Source of the DNA: CBDCYN01 sp965224205
GTDB lineage: Bacteria; Planctomycetota; Phycisphaerae; Phycisphaerales; Phycisphaeraceae
Assembly: GCA_965224205.1 (NCBI GenBank)
Contig: CBDCYN010000023.1
Coordinates: 62,001 to 126,000 of the forward strand
Direction: 5' to 3'
Length of the DNA: 64,000 bases
Translations under genes and position numbers: made by a program
Shown: piece after piece, positions 15,255 through 23,511 of the stretch
Position numbering within the stretch: the stretch's first letter is position 1
How the letters are laid out: each line of letters opens with the position of its first letter
The notes under the pieces: generated by a model
Database searches by the model: none
What the model saw: only the letters and a program-made list of their open reading frames with translations
Told to the model about the DNA's origin: nothing

Positions 15255-16867
15255 GTATCTGTTTAGCGTCTAGCCAGGCACGGGAGGGCGTTGGATTTTG
15301 AAATTCTGATCTGCTGATCGCGGTCTATAATCGGCCATCGATATAAAGGGATAAGATGGCGTTCGAAGGGCTGGGGTGCCCGCTTCACCATCGGTCAGGA
15401 CGACACGACAGGAACAGCCAGGATGGCTCGACCCACCTACGATCAACTGCTTGAAATCATCGCCGAGAAAGACCGGCAGATCCTGCGACTCGAGAAGCGT
15501 GTGGCTCAACTCGAAGCTCGGGCCGGCCAACTCGAACAACGCCTCGAACAAGCCACGCGTTCGACCCAACGCCAAGCCGCGCCGTTCTCCAAGGGATCGC
15601 CCAAAACCCAGCCCAAGAAGCCCGGCCGCAAGGCGGGCAAGGCGTACGGCCCCAAAGCCCATCGGCCCCCACCCCCGCAACCCCCCGACGAGGTCATCGA
15701 CGTGCCGTTGACCCCGCGGTGTCCCGGCTGCGGCGGCGAGGCCCAAGAAGATCACGTGACCCATCAGTTCCAGGTCGAGATCCCCCGCCGGCCGGTGGTG
15801 CGACGTTTCGACCTGCACGTGGGTTCATGCACGCGGTGTGGTCGACGCCTTCACCCCCGCCACCCGTTGCAGACCTCAGATGCCACGGGGGCGGCGGCCT
15901 CCCAGCTGGGGCCGGACCTTCAAGCCATGATCGTCCTGATGAAGGACAAGTACGGGCTGAGTTATGGCGACATCCAAGGCTTGCTCAAGCAGGTCTTCGG
16001 GATCTCGATCACCCGTGGCGGTGCGACGCACGTCGTGCTACGTACGGCCCGACGCGGTCAATCTGTTTACGACGGCCTGCGTGACGTGGTGCGTCACAGC
16101 GACACGGTTTACCCCGATGAAACCGGCTGGAAAGTCGGCGGATGGCTGCAGTGGATGTGGGTGTTCGTGACGAAGAAAGTCACGCTGTATGTCATCCGCC
16201 CCAGCCGCGGCGGCGAGGTGGTGCGGGACGTGTTGGGCAAGGACTATGCCGGGCGGATGATCCACGACGGCTGGTCGCCTTACGATTCTTTGGAACAGGC
16301 CACGCATCAGCAATGCTTGGCGCATCTGCTTCGGCGGACGGGCATGTTGCTGGAGCAAGCCACGCGTGGGGCGGTGCGTTTCCCGCGGAAGGTCAAGGCG
16401 TTGTTGCTCGATGCGCTGCGTCTTCGTGATCGACGCGACGCGGGAACGATCAGCGAGCATGGCTTGGCCTGTGCCCGCGGGCGATTGCGTAAGCGGTTGG
16501 ACCGCTTGCTGGCTTGGCGTCTATCGCATCGTGGCAACCGAACGTTTCGCAATCACCTGGCTCGCCACGCCGATGAGATCCTCACGTTTCTGTATGAACC
16601 GGGGATCGAAGCGACCAACTGGCCCGCCGAGCAGGCGATCCGCCCGGCGGTGGTCAACCGCAAGGTCTTCGGCGGCAACCGTACGGCTGCGGGTGCTCGT
16701 GCTCAGGAAATTCTGGGCAGCGTCCTGACGACTTGTGATCAACACGCCCACGACGCGTTGGCTTTTCTGTCCCACCTCCTGCGTGCTGCCTCCGATCAGC
16801 ACCCCGATCACCTGAGACGACTCATCTCAACCGCCCAGATTCAACCGGCTAACCGCTAAACAGATAC
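15255..16867 (+). mobile_element. IS66-family insertion sequence with 8-bp target duplication
   Basis: 1613-bp element. Inverted repeats of 14 bp, GTATCTGTTTAGCG at 15255-15268 and the complement at 16854-16867. The target sequence AATTAAGG is duplicated exactly on both sides (15247-15254 and 16868-16875), the 8-bp duplication expected for IS66. Only the tnpC-like transposase is present, as in elements lacking tnpA/tnpB. Intact duplications and ORF suggest recent arrival. Confidence 0.93.
15423..16859 (+). CDS. IS66-family transposase (TnpC-like)
   Basis: 478-residue DDE transposase. A leucine/arginine coiled coil at ~8-48 (LLEIIAEKDRQILRLEKRV) is followed by a basic, proline-rich linker and a zinc-finger-like segment (CPGCGG, then CTRCGR) at ~100-140. 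The catalytic core has DETGWKVGG, HDGWSPYDSL and the C-terminal NWPAEQAIRPAVVNRKVFGG with the Glu. The stop codon lies inside the right terminal repeat, so the gene fills the element. No disabling mutation seen. Confidence 0.95.
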   Translation: MARPTYDQLLEIIAEKDRQILRLEKRVAQLEARAGQLEQRLEQATRSTQRQAAPFSKGSPKTQPKKPGRKAGKAYGPKAHRPPPPQPPDEVIDVPLTPRCPGCGGEAQEDHVTHQFQVEIPRRPVVRRFDLHVGSCTRCGRRLHPRHPLQTSDATGAAASQLGPDLQAMIVLMKDKYGLSYGDIQGLLKQVFGISITRGGATHVVLRTARRGQSVYDGLRDVVRHSDTVYPDETGWKVGGWLQWMWVFVTKKVTLYVIRPSRGGEVVRDVLGKDYAGRMIHDGWSPYDSLEQATHQQCLAHLLRRTGMLLEQATRGAVRFPRKVKALLLDALRLRDRRDAGTISEHGLACARGRLRKRLDRLLAWRLSHRGNRTFRNHLARHADEILTFLYEPGIEATNWPAEQAIRPAVVNRKVFGGNRTAAGARAQEILGSVLTTCDQHAHDALAFLSHLLRAASDQHPDHLRRLISTAQIQPANR

Positions 16868-16893
16868 AATTAAGGCTGACGCGGCACCAACCG

Positions 16894-18123
16894 TTAGACC
16901 GACCGGTCCTCTACCGCTGCGACGTCAGCCCCGCCTGGCACCGGCTGGAGATCCGGCGCGTCGTCGGCTTGAGGGGGGTGGAGGTGGATATCACCCTTGA
17001 GCAGGAACACCGCCCCGAACACCGAGAAGAACATCTGGTTGACCCGGAACATGATCAGCATCCCCACGATCTGATTGGCGGTCGCGTAGGGGGGGTCGTA
17101 GATCAGGTTCATCGCCACCAGCTCCACCAAACCGATCCCCTGGGGGCTGATCGGCACCGCCCCGACCAGGATCGCCACCGGCAGCACGGTCAACAGAAAG
17201 CCCAGAGGGCGATCGATCCCCAACGCGAATCCGGAAATCGCGGTCGACGTCGCCAGGCACAGGTGCACCAACACGCTCATCGCGATCACCACCATCAGCG
17301 TCGAGGTATGGTCCCGGTAGGCTACCGCGGCCTGATCGATCTTGGTCAGCAGCCCGCGCATCGGCATCTTGCTAAGCAGCCAGTCCACCCGCAAGGCCGC
17401 CCGCAACCGGCGAGAGAAATACACCACCGACCCGACGATGAAAACCGCCGACCCCAGCCAGATATTGATCGTGACCTTCCGGGCGGTATCGTTCGAGAGC
17501 ATGAAAAGCCCCGCGATCCCCGCCAGCACCACCAGCCCCAGCAGCCCCGCGACCCGGTCGACGATCACGGTCATCACCGCGTCGGCGCGGCGTTCGCTGC
17601 GTTTGGCCGCGTAGTAGGCCTTGATCAGGTCCCCCCCGGTGGTCCCGGGCATGCAGAAGTTGAAGAAATTCCCCACCATGGTCAGACGGAACGCCTTCCA
17701 CAACGGCACCGCCAAGCCCCGGCCACGCAGCAGCAGCCACCACCGCAGCATCAGGATCAGGTAGATCGGGGCCAAGACGACCAACGCCAACGCCAGCAGC
17801 CGGAAATCCGCCCCCTTGAGCATCGTGAGGATCCCTGGCACGAACCGGGGCTGGTCTTCTTCTGCTTTTAGGTCAGCGGATCGTACGGTGTGGGTCGACC
17901 GGCTCGTGGCGTCTTCGACGACGAGCTGGCCCTGGGGGTCGTTGGGGTCGTGCCGGCCCGAGACGACCTTATACACGGTCGTCTCGCTGGCGGTCGTCCC
18001 ATCGGGCAGGGAAGTGTGGGGTGGGTATTTGACCTGATCCACCCAGTCGACCGCCCAGGCGATGTACCCGATCCCCGCCAGCGCCAACAAGACCCGCAAC
18101 GCTAACAGCAGGTGCTTTTTCAT
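16894..18123 (-). CDS. Lysylphosphatidylglycerol synthase TM-region / flippase-like membrane protein
   Basis: 409-residue polytopic membrane protein of the UPF0104/LPG_synthase_TM family (TIGR00374 type). These proteins are often linked to lipid or lipid-linked sugar translocation. The family signature GNFFNFCMPGTTGGDLIKAY is present, followed by VDRVAGLLGLVVLAG; about eight hydrophobic helices are visible. Between the first helix and the second there is a polar, probably periplasmic insert of ~75 residues (~25-100). The start at 18123 (MKKHLLLALR) follows a weak CAGGA; a frame-open ATG 24 bp earlier is less likely. Its stop lies 26 bp from the IS66 right end, so its 3' neighbourhood was altered by the insertion. 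Confidence 0.85.
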   Translation of the reverse strand: MKKHLLLALRVLLALAGIGYIAWAVDWVDQVKYPPHTSLPDGTTASETTVYKVVSGRHDPNDPQGQLVVEDATSRSTHTVRSADLKAEEDQPRFVPGILTMLKGADFRLLALALVVLAPIYLILMLRWWLLLRGRGLAVPLWKAFRLTMVGNFFNFCMPGTTGGDLIKAYYAAKRSERRADAVMTVIVDRVAGLLGLVVLAGIAGLFMLSNDTARKVTINIWLGSAVFIVGSVVYFSRRLRAALRVDWLLSKMPMRGLLTKIDQAAVAYRDHTSTLMVVIAMSVLVHLCLATSTAISGFALGIDRPLGFLLTVLPVAILVGAVPISPQGIGLVELVAMNLIYDPPYATANQIVGMLIMFRVNQMFFSVFGAVFLLKGDIHLHPPQADDAPDLQPVPGGADVAAVEDRSV

Positions 18124-18147
18124 AAATCCTGATTGATCCACAGGCAC

Positions 18148-18606
18148 CCTGGTCGGCTCCTAGGCCCTATGCCATAGATACCGGCCACACACGGCAATGA
18201 CTTTACACCGATCCGCCAAAAACTTCTTGATTAGAGCACCGCCCCGGCTCTGGATCGATTGCTCGCCGAGGCACGGCCCGTGGGCATCGCCAGCCCCCGG
18301 TCGATCGCCAGATGCTCGTCAAGCACCGTGACGGCCGATCACCGGCAGACGGTCGCCGACGATTGAACCGATCGTCGTGGCGTCCTTACCGGTCCCAGAT
18401 CATAGAGGAAGGTGGCCATGCAGGGGTTAGGATAGGGGTCAACCTGTGTTGATCGTCGCCCCCCAACGGTGGGCATCGCTGCTAAACTGAAGCCCGGTCC
18501 AGGCCCACGGCGGATCGCGCGTGATGGATCGAGTATTGGATCCGTGGATGGTGGCCCGCGTCGCCCACGGGTGATTAAGAGCTTGGCGATGGGTAATCGG
18601 TAAAAG
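18148..18606. other. Intergenic stretch, nothing recognised
   Basis: About 460 bp between a divergent pair. No convincing ORF, terminator or repeat; both promoters for the flanking genes should lie here. Confidence 0.4.
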
Positions 18607-19200
18607 ATGGATGACCAGCACCTAGATGACCAGCACCTAGACGACGAGATCGTGGGCCTTAACCGGTCCGCTTCACGGTGGATCTGGGCGATCGGGGCGG
18701 TGGAGCTGCTGCTGTCGGGCTGCGTGATCACGACCCTCGCCGCCGCAGCTACGACCCCCAGGCAGGACCTGTTCGAGCGGTTTCGAGAAGTCTACTCGCC
18801 GTCGGAGATCAGGATGTTTGAACAGATCTACCCCCTGCTGCCGGCGCTCGCGGTGACCCTGCTGGTGTGCGGGGCGATCCCGGGTGTGGCGTACCTGATC
18901 CTGGGGTTCGGGGTCCGGGCCGGGCACCCGACGAGCATGGCCACGGCCCTGGTTCTGGCGGTGACCCAGGCGATCGTCTTGGGGGTATTGCTGGCGGCGC
19001 AGCTACTTGGGTCGATTGTTGCCGCCGACCCAGCCGCGTTCACCAGCGGGGTCTTGGTGCTGGGCACGCCCGTGGCGCTGCTGGGCGCGGGGATCTACCG
19101 GCTGATCCTTGCCCAACGCAAGCGCCGCGAGGCAGACGAGCTTGGGACCGATCCGTGGAACGAACCGGCTTTATCAACCCCCGACCCCCTGCGTCCATGA
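18607..19200 (+). CDS. Four-helix membrane protein, unknown
   Basis: 197 residues with four hydrophobic helices (about 24-48, 78-102, 113-135, 146-166) and a charged C-terminus. The N-terminus MDDQHLDDQHLDDE contains a duplicated DDQHL unit, produced by a 15-bp direct repeat in the DNA right at the start codon. No domain recognised. The stop overlaps the next start as ATGA, so the two genes form a translationally coupled pair with similar architecture; they may have arisen by duplication (inference). Confidence 0.75.
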   Translation: MDDQHLDDQHLDDEIVGLNRSASRWIWAIGAVELLLSGCVITTLAAAATTPRQDLFERFREVYSPSEIRMFEQIYPLLPALAVTLLVCGAIPGVAYLILGFGVRAGHPTSMATALVLAVTQAIVLGVLLAAQLLGSIVAADPAAFTSGVLVLGTPVALLGAGIYRLILAQRKRREADELGTDPWNEPALSTPDPLRP

Positions 19201-19766
19201 ACGATACCCCCGCCCCGTCGACGCCGCCGCCCACCGCCCCGCCCGCGCGGGCTTTCGCGCAGGGCACCGGGGTGGTTTTGCAGATCGTGGGGGTGGTCAT
19301 GTTCTTGTTGTCCGGGTGCGTGTGCGCCACCAGCGGGCTGTGGGACCCGGTCCCGTCACGGGGGCAGGTCTACGAACAGTTGGACCAGGGCCAGACGTTC
19401 AACTCCCAGGTCACGGACCTGATCGATCGGCCCGCGGCGGCGGGGGCGATGATCACGGTCATGTTCGCCACCGTCGGCGGGTTGGCCCTGGCGGGGTTTG
19501 GGCTGGGGCTACAATCCGATCAGCCACGCGCCGCGTGGGGGGCGATGATCACCGCCGGTGTGCTGCTGGGGGCGCTGGTGCTGGCGGGAGCGGGATTGTG
19601 GATCGGCCACGCGTCGTGGGCGGCGCGGCTGTGGCACGGGGGGCTGACGCTGTGCGTCACGGTGGTGGTGATTTTTGTGGCCCTGGCGTTGCAGCAGGTG
19701 CGGGCCGACCCACCCCCGCCCGGGCCCGAGCCGTATATCCCGAGCCAGGATGAAAATACGCTGTGA
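19197..19766 (+). CDS. Membrane protein, unknown, partner of preceding gene
   Basis: 189 residues. A proline-rich N-terminus (TPAPSTPPPTAPPARA) precedes four hydrophobic segments (about 27-50, 82-103, 113-137, 147-168) and a short proline-rich tail. The first helix, VGVVMFLLSGCVCATSG, resembles that of the preceding protein (ELLLSGCVITTLA), including LLSGCV, followed in both by a polar loop. The ATGA overlap with the preceding stop implies one transcript and coupled translation. No family recognised; a two-component membrane complex is possible. Confidence 0.75.
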   Translation: MNDTPAPSTPPPTAPPARAFAQGTGVVLQIVGVVMFLLSGCVCATSGLWDPVPSRGQVYEQLDQGQTFNSQVTDLIDRPAAAGAMITVMFATVGGLALAGFGLGLQSDQPRAAWGAMITAGVLLGALVLAGAGLWIGHASWAARLWHGGLTLCVTVVVIFVALALQQVRADPPPPGPEPYIPSQDENTL

Positions 19767-19941
19767 CTCATTGAAGCGGCAGAGAGATTTTCGATACCTG
19801 GCGCGTGCGCGACGCGGGGTCATGAGGCACCTGGCACAGGCCCGAGTCAAGGCTACCTAAGGATTTACCGATCATTAACTGGAGGGCGGCGAGGTCGATC
19901 CCCACAGCGATGGCTCGAATCACAGGCGGGGGTGTTTCCAT

Positions 19942-20643
19942 ATGATGACCAGTTCGGCGCGGTGGGCGTGTGTGCTGACGGGGGCTTGGCTGTGGCTGGC
20001 GCAGTCGGCAGCCGTCGAGGCGATCGACAAAGGCGACTTCAAGGACCTTACCGAGTCGCAAGCGCGGGCGGTGATCGACGCGTTCCAGGTCCCGGTGTAC
20101 TACCCCAAGGGCCAGCAAGACGGCGGGGCCCTGACGATGCGGTTCCACGAGCAACACCCGAAGTGCTCGGCGCCGATCCGCCATGCCCAGCTGGTCCTTT
20201 TCGACCCCAAAGCCGCCCAGCAACTGGCCCAGTCCGTCCGCACCGGTCACACCTATCGGATCCAAGCCGTCGCAGCCGGACCGCTGCTCGAGCATATGTA
20301 TCAGACCCGACACGACCCGGTCGCCGGGCCCCACGACGACCCCGATGTGATCCTCTTTCAGGACCTGCGCCAGTTGTGGATGGCCCCCGAGTACCTCGCC
20401 CACCCCAAGACCCATGAGCCGATGTGGGTCGAGGCCAAGGGGCAGCGGTTCGTGCCGATGTTCCTAGACCGCCAGGCCGCGATCGAGGTTCAGAAACAGA
20501 TCGCCAAGCAGGACGGGTTCGAACCTGTGCGCATCGGGATCAGCCCGACGCACCAGATCTTCGGCTTCATCGTCCGTCAACACGACAAGGGGGTGCCGGT
20601 CCGCGTCGTGGGATACCCCCTCGCCTCGGACACGCAGCCCTAG
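19942..20643 (+). CDS. Secreted protein of unknown function
   Basis: 233 residues with a signal peptide at about 1-27 (ARWACVLTGAWLWLAQSAAV). The mature part is soluble and lacks repeats. Near the C-terminus, FVPMFLDRQAAIEVQKQIAK followed by EPVRIGISPTHQIFGFI resembles, loosely, the repeated sheet-helix unit of Tic22-like proteins; this is a weak impression, not a firm assignment. The codon pattern agrees with neighbouring genes. It stands alone, with a MITE 300 bp downstream. Confidence 0.7.
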   Translation: MMTSSARWACVLTGAWLWLAQSAAVEAIDKGDFKDLTESQARAVIDAFQVPVYYPKGQQDGGALTMRFHEQHPKCSAPIRHAQLVLFDPKAAQQLAQSVRTGHTYRIQAVAAGPLLEHMYQTRHDPVAGPHDDPDVILFQDLRQLWMAPEYLAHPKTHEPMWVEAKGQRFVPMFLDRQAAIEVQKQIAKQDGFEPVRIGISPTHQIFGFIVRQHDKGVPVRVVGYPLASDTQP

Positions 20644-20943
20644 CAGCCCTAATCGACCCCGAGAGTCCCAGCGAACAGACCGCAGCTACAGCGGTTTGGG
20701 AGTTGGTGTAGAGCCTCACAGTGAGCTGAGACCATCGGGCAGCGGTTTCTTCTCAGGTCCGTATCACAGATGATTTTTTCTGTTTCCGTATAAGAAAACG
20801 CTGTAGAGCATCTCGACGGCGAGATTCCCTCCCGGCCTTTGCCTCTACCTCGACAGCACAACCCAAGCACTGGGACATCACCAATCTCTATCGATGGATG
20901 ACTCGGCCTTGACTTTCAAGGATCGTTTCCAGGCAGCTTATTA
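20644..20943. other. Intergenic stretch before the MITE, nothing recognised
   Basis: No convincing gene. Some fragments (GTAGAGCATCTCGACGG near 20805) recall the outer ends of the TA-flanked repeats but do not form a complete element. Confidence 0.35.
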
Positions 20944-21038
20944 GAGCGTTTCCCGATTTCGTGTACGACTTAAGAGAAACCCGCTGCCTCACGGTCGCGG
21001 CTCGCTGGGGGCGTCGTACACCATTTCGGGATACGCTC
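20944..21038. repeat. TA-flanked MITE, GAGCGTTTCCCG family
   Basis: 95-bp miniature element flanked by TA at 20942-20943 and 21039-21040. Terminal inverted repeats of ~26 bp start GAGCGTTTCCCGATTTCG on the left and, complemented, GAGCGTATCCCGAAATGG on the right. The centre carries the CCGCTGCCTCACGGTCGCGG module found elsewhere between genes. No coding capacity. TA duplication suggests mobilisation by an IS630/Tc1-like transposase (inference). Confidence 0.75.
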
Positions 21039-21323
21039 TAGTAGAGTCCGGTGGCGTGGGTGGTAGAGGTGGTGTGGCATTGGCTGCTACAAAGGGGATT
21101 CCGTGGCCCGGTGCAGGCGCTGGACTGGCCTGGGCCCAGTTTATTTTTTATAATATATATAATCACATCAGGCCGAGTATTTTCTGCATATTAAGCACGA
21201 GCATTAATTAATACAAATTATTCATTTTAATGATATTGAAGAGCCGTTTCACTTCAACCGATACGTGGTAAAATATCTGTCTTTGTGCAATTCTTTTATA
21301 CAAGGAACAAAGAGGAGGAAGCT
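21039..21323. promoter_or_regulatory. AT-rich upstream region of the 21.3-kb gene
   Basis: After the MITE the DNA turns sharply AT-rich (21140-21250), with TATAAT at 21149-21154 and again at 21158-21163, unlike the GC-rich surroundings. No good -35 partner was found. It is the likely promoter region of the following secreted protein. Confidence 0.4.
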
Positions 21324-22883
21324 TTGTCCCTGCATGTCCTGTTTCATCATCGGCCTGGATCGTATCTGCCCTTTTTGATGGTCGCGTTGCTGTTTCTTGG
21401 TTCTGCTACGGCCTTGCACGCCGGCGGGTTGGTGGCGAACGAGCGGAACCGGCGATCGGCTCGTGGTCCAGCATCAGCCCCGACGCCGCAATCCGCCCAG
21501 GCCCAACCCGCAGCCCCCCCCGCCGACCAACGGCAACGCGGGCCCGCTCACGCTTACGCCTGGCAACGGGTGACCCGATCATGCGTCAACATCACGCCGA
21601 TGATCTGGGTCAATGAGTACATCGACCCTCAGTACGTCGCATACCAAAGCCGCAACCGCCCCGAAGGCCGCGCAGCCCTGATCCCCAACCAGCTGATCCG
21701 ACACACCTTTGATCATCCCGATGATACGGCCATCGCCCCCGACGGCTCGTTGACCGGTTACCAAACCCCCTGGCCCACCCATGGGAGCGCAGAAACCAAG
21801 AAGAAAATAAACGATTTCTTCACCGCCTTCTCCCAGAGCCGCGGCCGCGCCGATTGGCTCGTGATCGACTACGAAGACTACATGTCCAGCTGGGCGCTGA
21901 CCCCCGCCCACGCCCAGGCCCTGCAGCTTGATCCCCGCAGCGACACCCTCAAGCAGCAGCTGGGGTTCGACGACTTTAGCGTGATCTTCAGCACCTGGAA
22001 GAACCCCGCGTACCTCGACTGGAACGCTCACATGCACAAGCTCGTCACCGAAGCCCTCCACGAAGCCGTGTTCGAGCCGGTGCGCCAGCTCTTCCCCGAC
22101 GTCAAGGGCGCCAACTACGGCGGCTATGTCATCACCCAAGAAGAAATCGTCCCCAACAGGAACGGGCACCTTCAGCACTACTACGCCCACTTCGGCACAC
22201 ACAATAACCCTTGGCTCTACGGGCGCTACGGGTTCGTGGCCAACCAGAAACTCGCCGGCAACAAGCCGTACGGCGACGCCCCGTTTGCCGTTTTCCGGTG
22301 GCTGCTCAACCGCGCTCGGTCGATCCGCCGCTCAAGCGATGCGCCCCTGACCCCCTGGGTGTCGCACAAGAAATGGGACAACAGTTTCCTCAAGGACACC
22401 CCTTATTACGAAGAACTCATCTACCACCTGGTCTTAACCGGCGTCAATGAGTTCCTCTTCTGGAACCCGAAACTCAAGGCATCCAACTACAACACGAAAT
22501 TCACCACCTTCGGTGACGACGCCCAGGACCAGATCCTCGATAACTGCCTAGCGGAGGTCAACGAGCGCCTCGGCGATGAAGAGAGGTGGTCGACGACGCT
22601 GGATCTGATCGCCTGGGACAGCCCTTTCGTAGCCACCGGGATGCGGATCAGCGAAGACTGGGTGCTGTGGCGGATCACCGCCCCGCCGCAGGTCGCGAAG
22701 ATGCGGTTCCACCAGTCCGGTGAAACGGTCGACCTCACCTCAACCGTCGGGTTTTGGTACCGATCCAAACCCGGGGAGCAGCTTCAGTTCGACCTGATCA
22801 TGAAGCCGCAAGCCACCCCAGCCGCCGGGCCGCCCGGCGTCGAAGCCGTCACCCATCCGCCCGGGTCAACCCCTCAGCCGTAA
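21324..22883 (+). CDS. Secreted protein, possible glycoside-hydrolase-like fold
   Basis: 519 residues from a TTG at 21324, chosen because AGAGGAGGAA lies just upstream; an ATG 39 bp earlier overlaps that site. The signal peptide contains LPFLMVALLFLGSATALHAGG. A low-complexity Ala/Pro/Gln linker follows, then a globular part of ~400 residues with aromatic, acid-rich motifs: RADWLVIDYEDYMSSW, ANYGGYVITQEE, YYEELIYHLVLTGVNEFLFWNP. The last two read like strand ends of a TIM barrel carrying acidic residues, so a carbohydrate-active enzyme is a fair guess, but no named family was recognised. The C-terminal ~90 residues look beta-rich. Confidence 0.65.
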   Translation: MSLHVLFHHRPGSYLPFLMVALLFLGSATALHAGGLVANERNRRSARGPASAPTPQSAQAQPAAPPADQRQRGPAHAYAWQRVTRSCVNITPMIWVNEYIDPQYVAYQSRNRPEGRAALIPNQLIRHTFDHPDDTAIAPDGSLTGYQTPWPTHGSAETKKKINDFFTAFSQSRGRADWLVIDYEDYMSSWALTPAHAQALQLDPRSDTLKQQLGFDDFSVIFSTWKNPAYLDWNAHMHKLVTEALHEAVFEPVRQLFPDVKGANYGGYVITQEEIVPNRNGHLQHYYAHFGTHNNPWLYGRYGFVANQKLAGNKPYGDAPFAVFRWLLNRARSIRRSSDAPLTPWVSHKKWDNSFLKDTPYYEELIYHLVLTGVNEFLFWNPKLKASNYNTKFTTFGDDAQDQILDNCLAEVNERLGDEERWSTTLDLIAWDSPFVATGMRISEDWVLWRITAPPQVAKMRFHQSGETVDLTSTVGFWYRSKPGEQLQFDLIMKPQATPAAGPPGVEAVTHPPGSTPQP

Positions 22884-22969
22884 GCCGTAACCCGCCACAA
22901 CGCACCACGGGTCGTCCTCAGGCATCATGCGCTCGTACTGCATCGGCCTCGATTTTTTAGGTAGGCCTC
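22884..22969. other. Short spacer before repeat cluster
   Basis: Nothing recognised apart from the start of the repeat cluster that fills 22970-23187; from there to 23511 no gene is visible either. Confidence 0.3.
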
Positions 22970-23059
22970 CTAGCCAGCCGCGACCGTGAGACAGCGGGAT
23001 CTTATGATCACACCGCAGACAGACAAAAAAGCCATTCCATGACGGTCGCGGCTGGCTAG
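22970..23059. repeat. Hairpin MITE, CTAGCCAGCCGCGACCGT family
   Basis: 90-bp element with perfect 18-bp inverted ends, CTAGCCAGCCGCGACCGT (22970-22987) and the complement at 23042-23059. The core GCGGGATCTTATGATCACAC... GACAAAAAAGCC matches the degenerate copy at 15141-15230. TA lies one base inside each end. It abuts the next element, sharing CTAG. Confidence 0.75.
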
Positions 23060-23187
23060 AGCGTTTCCCGATTGCGTGTACGACGTCAAGTGGTCGGGGT
23101 ATTCCGAGAAACCCGCTGCCTCACGGTCGCGGATCGCTGTGATTACGCATAGATTTATCTGTACGCAACCGGGATGACCTCATCATC
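23059..23187. repeat. TA-flanked MITE, degenerate copy
   Basis: The left end GAGCGTTTCCCGATTGCGTG follows TA at 23057-23058 and matches the element at 20944. The internal CCCGCTGCCTCACGGTCGCGG module is present. The right end is decayed, recognisable only as GTACGCAACCGGGATGA around 23163-23180. An old insertion next to a different hairpin element. Confidence 0.55.
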
Positions 23188-23511
23188 CTTATCTCTACAG
23201 GATCCCCCCCGCCCAGCCGTAGGGTCCGCGATCGGCGGACCATTCCCGGATTCATCCCTTTGGTTCACCCGCAGCCCGTGACACCGCGGACACTGCTGGC
23301 ACGGCGTCGGTCTTGATTTTCAGGTAGCCCGCTCCGCGACGGTTCCTGAAGTTATTTTTTCCTGGCGCAGGATTCCGTCGTGCGGGGGTTATCTCTTAAT
23401 GAGCCGGCAGCAAAGAGAGTCGCCACACGACACCTTAAAAAAAATAGTGGGTATCCAAACCGTGGGTTTGGGTAGAGGACCGACATCAACGCCTTATCCA
23501 AGGAGCACGCC
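23188..23511. other. Intergenic stretch upstream of FG-GAP gene
   Basis: No gene. A GTGGGTATCCAAACCGTGGG stretch with A-run (23439-23470) precedes the FG-GAP start; the promoter is probably here but not defined. Confidence 0.35.

Noticed and set aside
16969..17871. Long plus-strand frame opposite the flippase-like gene
   Set aside because: Same His/Arg/Gln-rich shadow composition; the opposite strand has a clear family.
19768..20415. Minus-strand frame opposite the secreted protein at 19942
   Set aside because: Lower-quality shadow frame; the plus-strand product has a proper signal peptide.
15141..23187. Repeats considered as CRISPR array
   Set aside because: Copies are isolated, palindromic and variable in spacing; no regular spacers and no cas genes.
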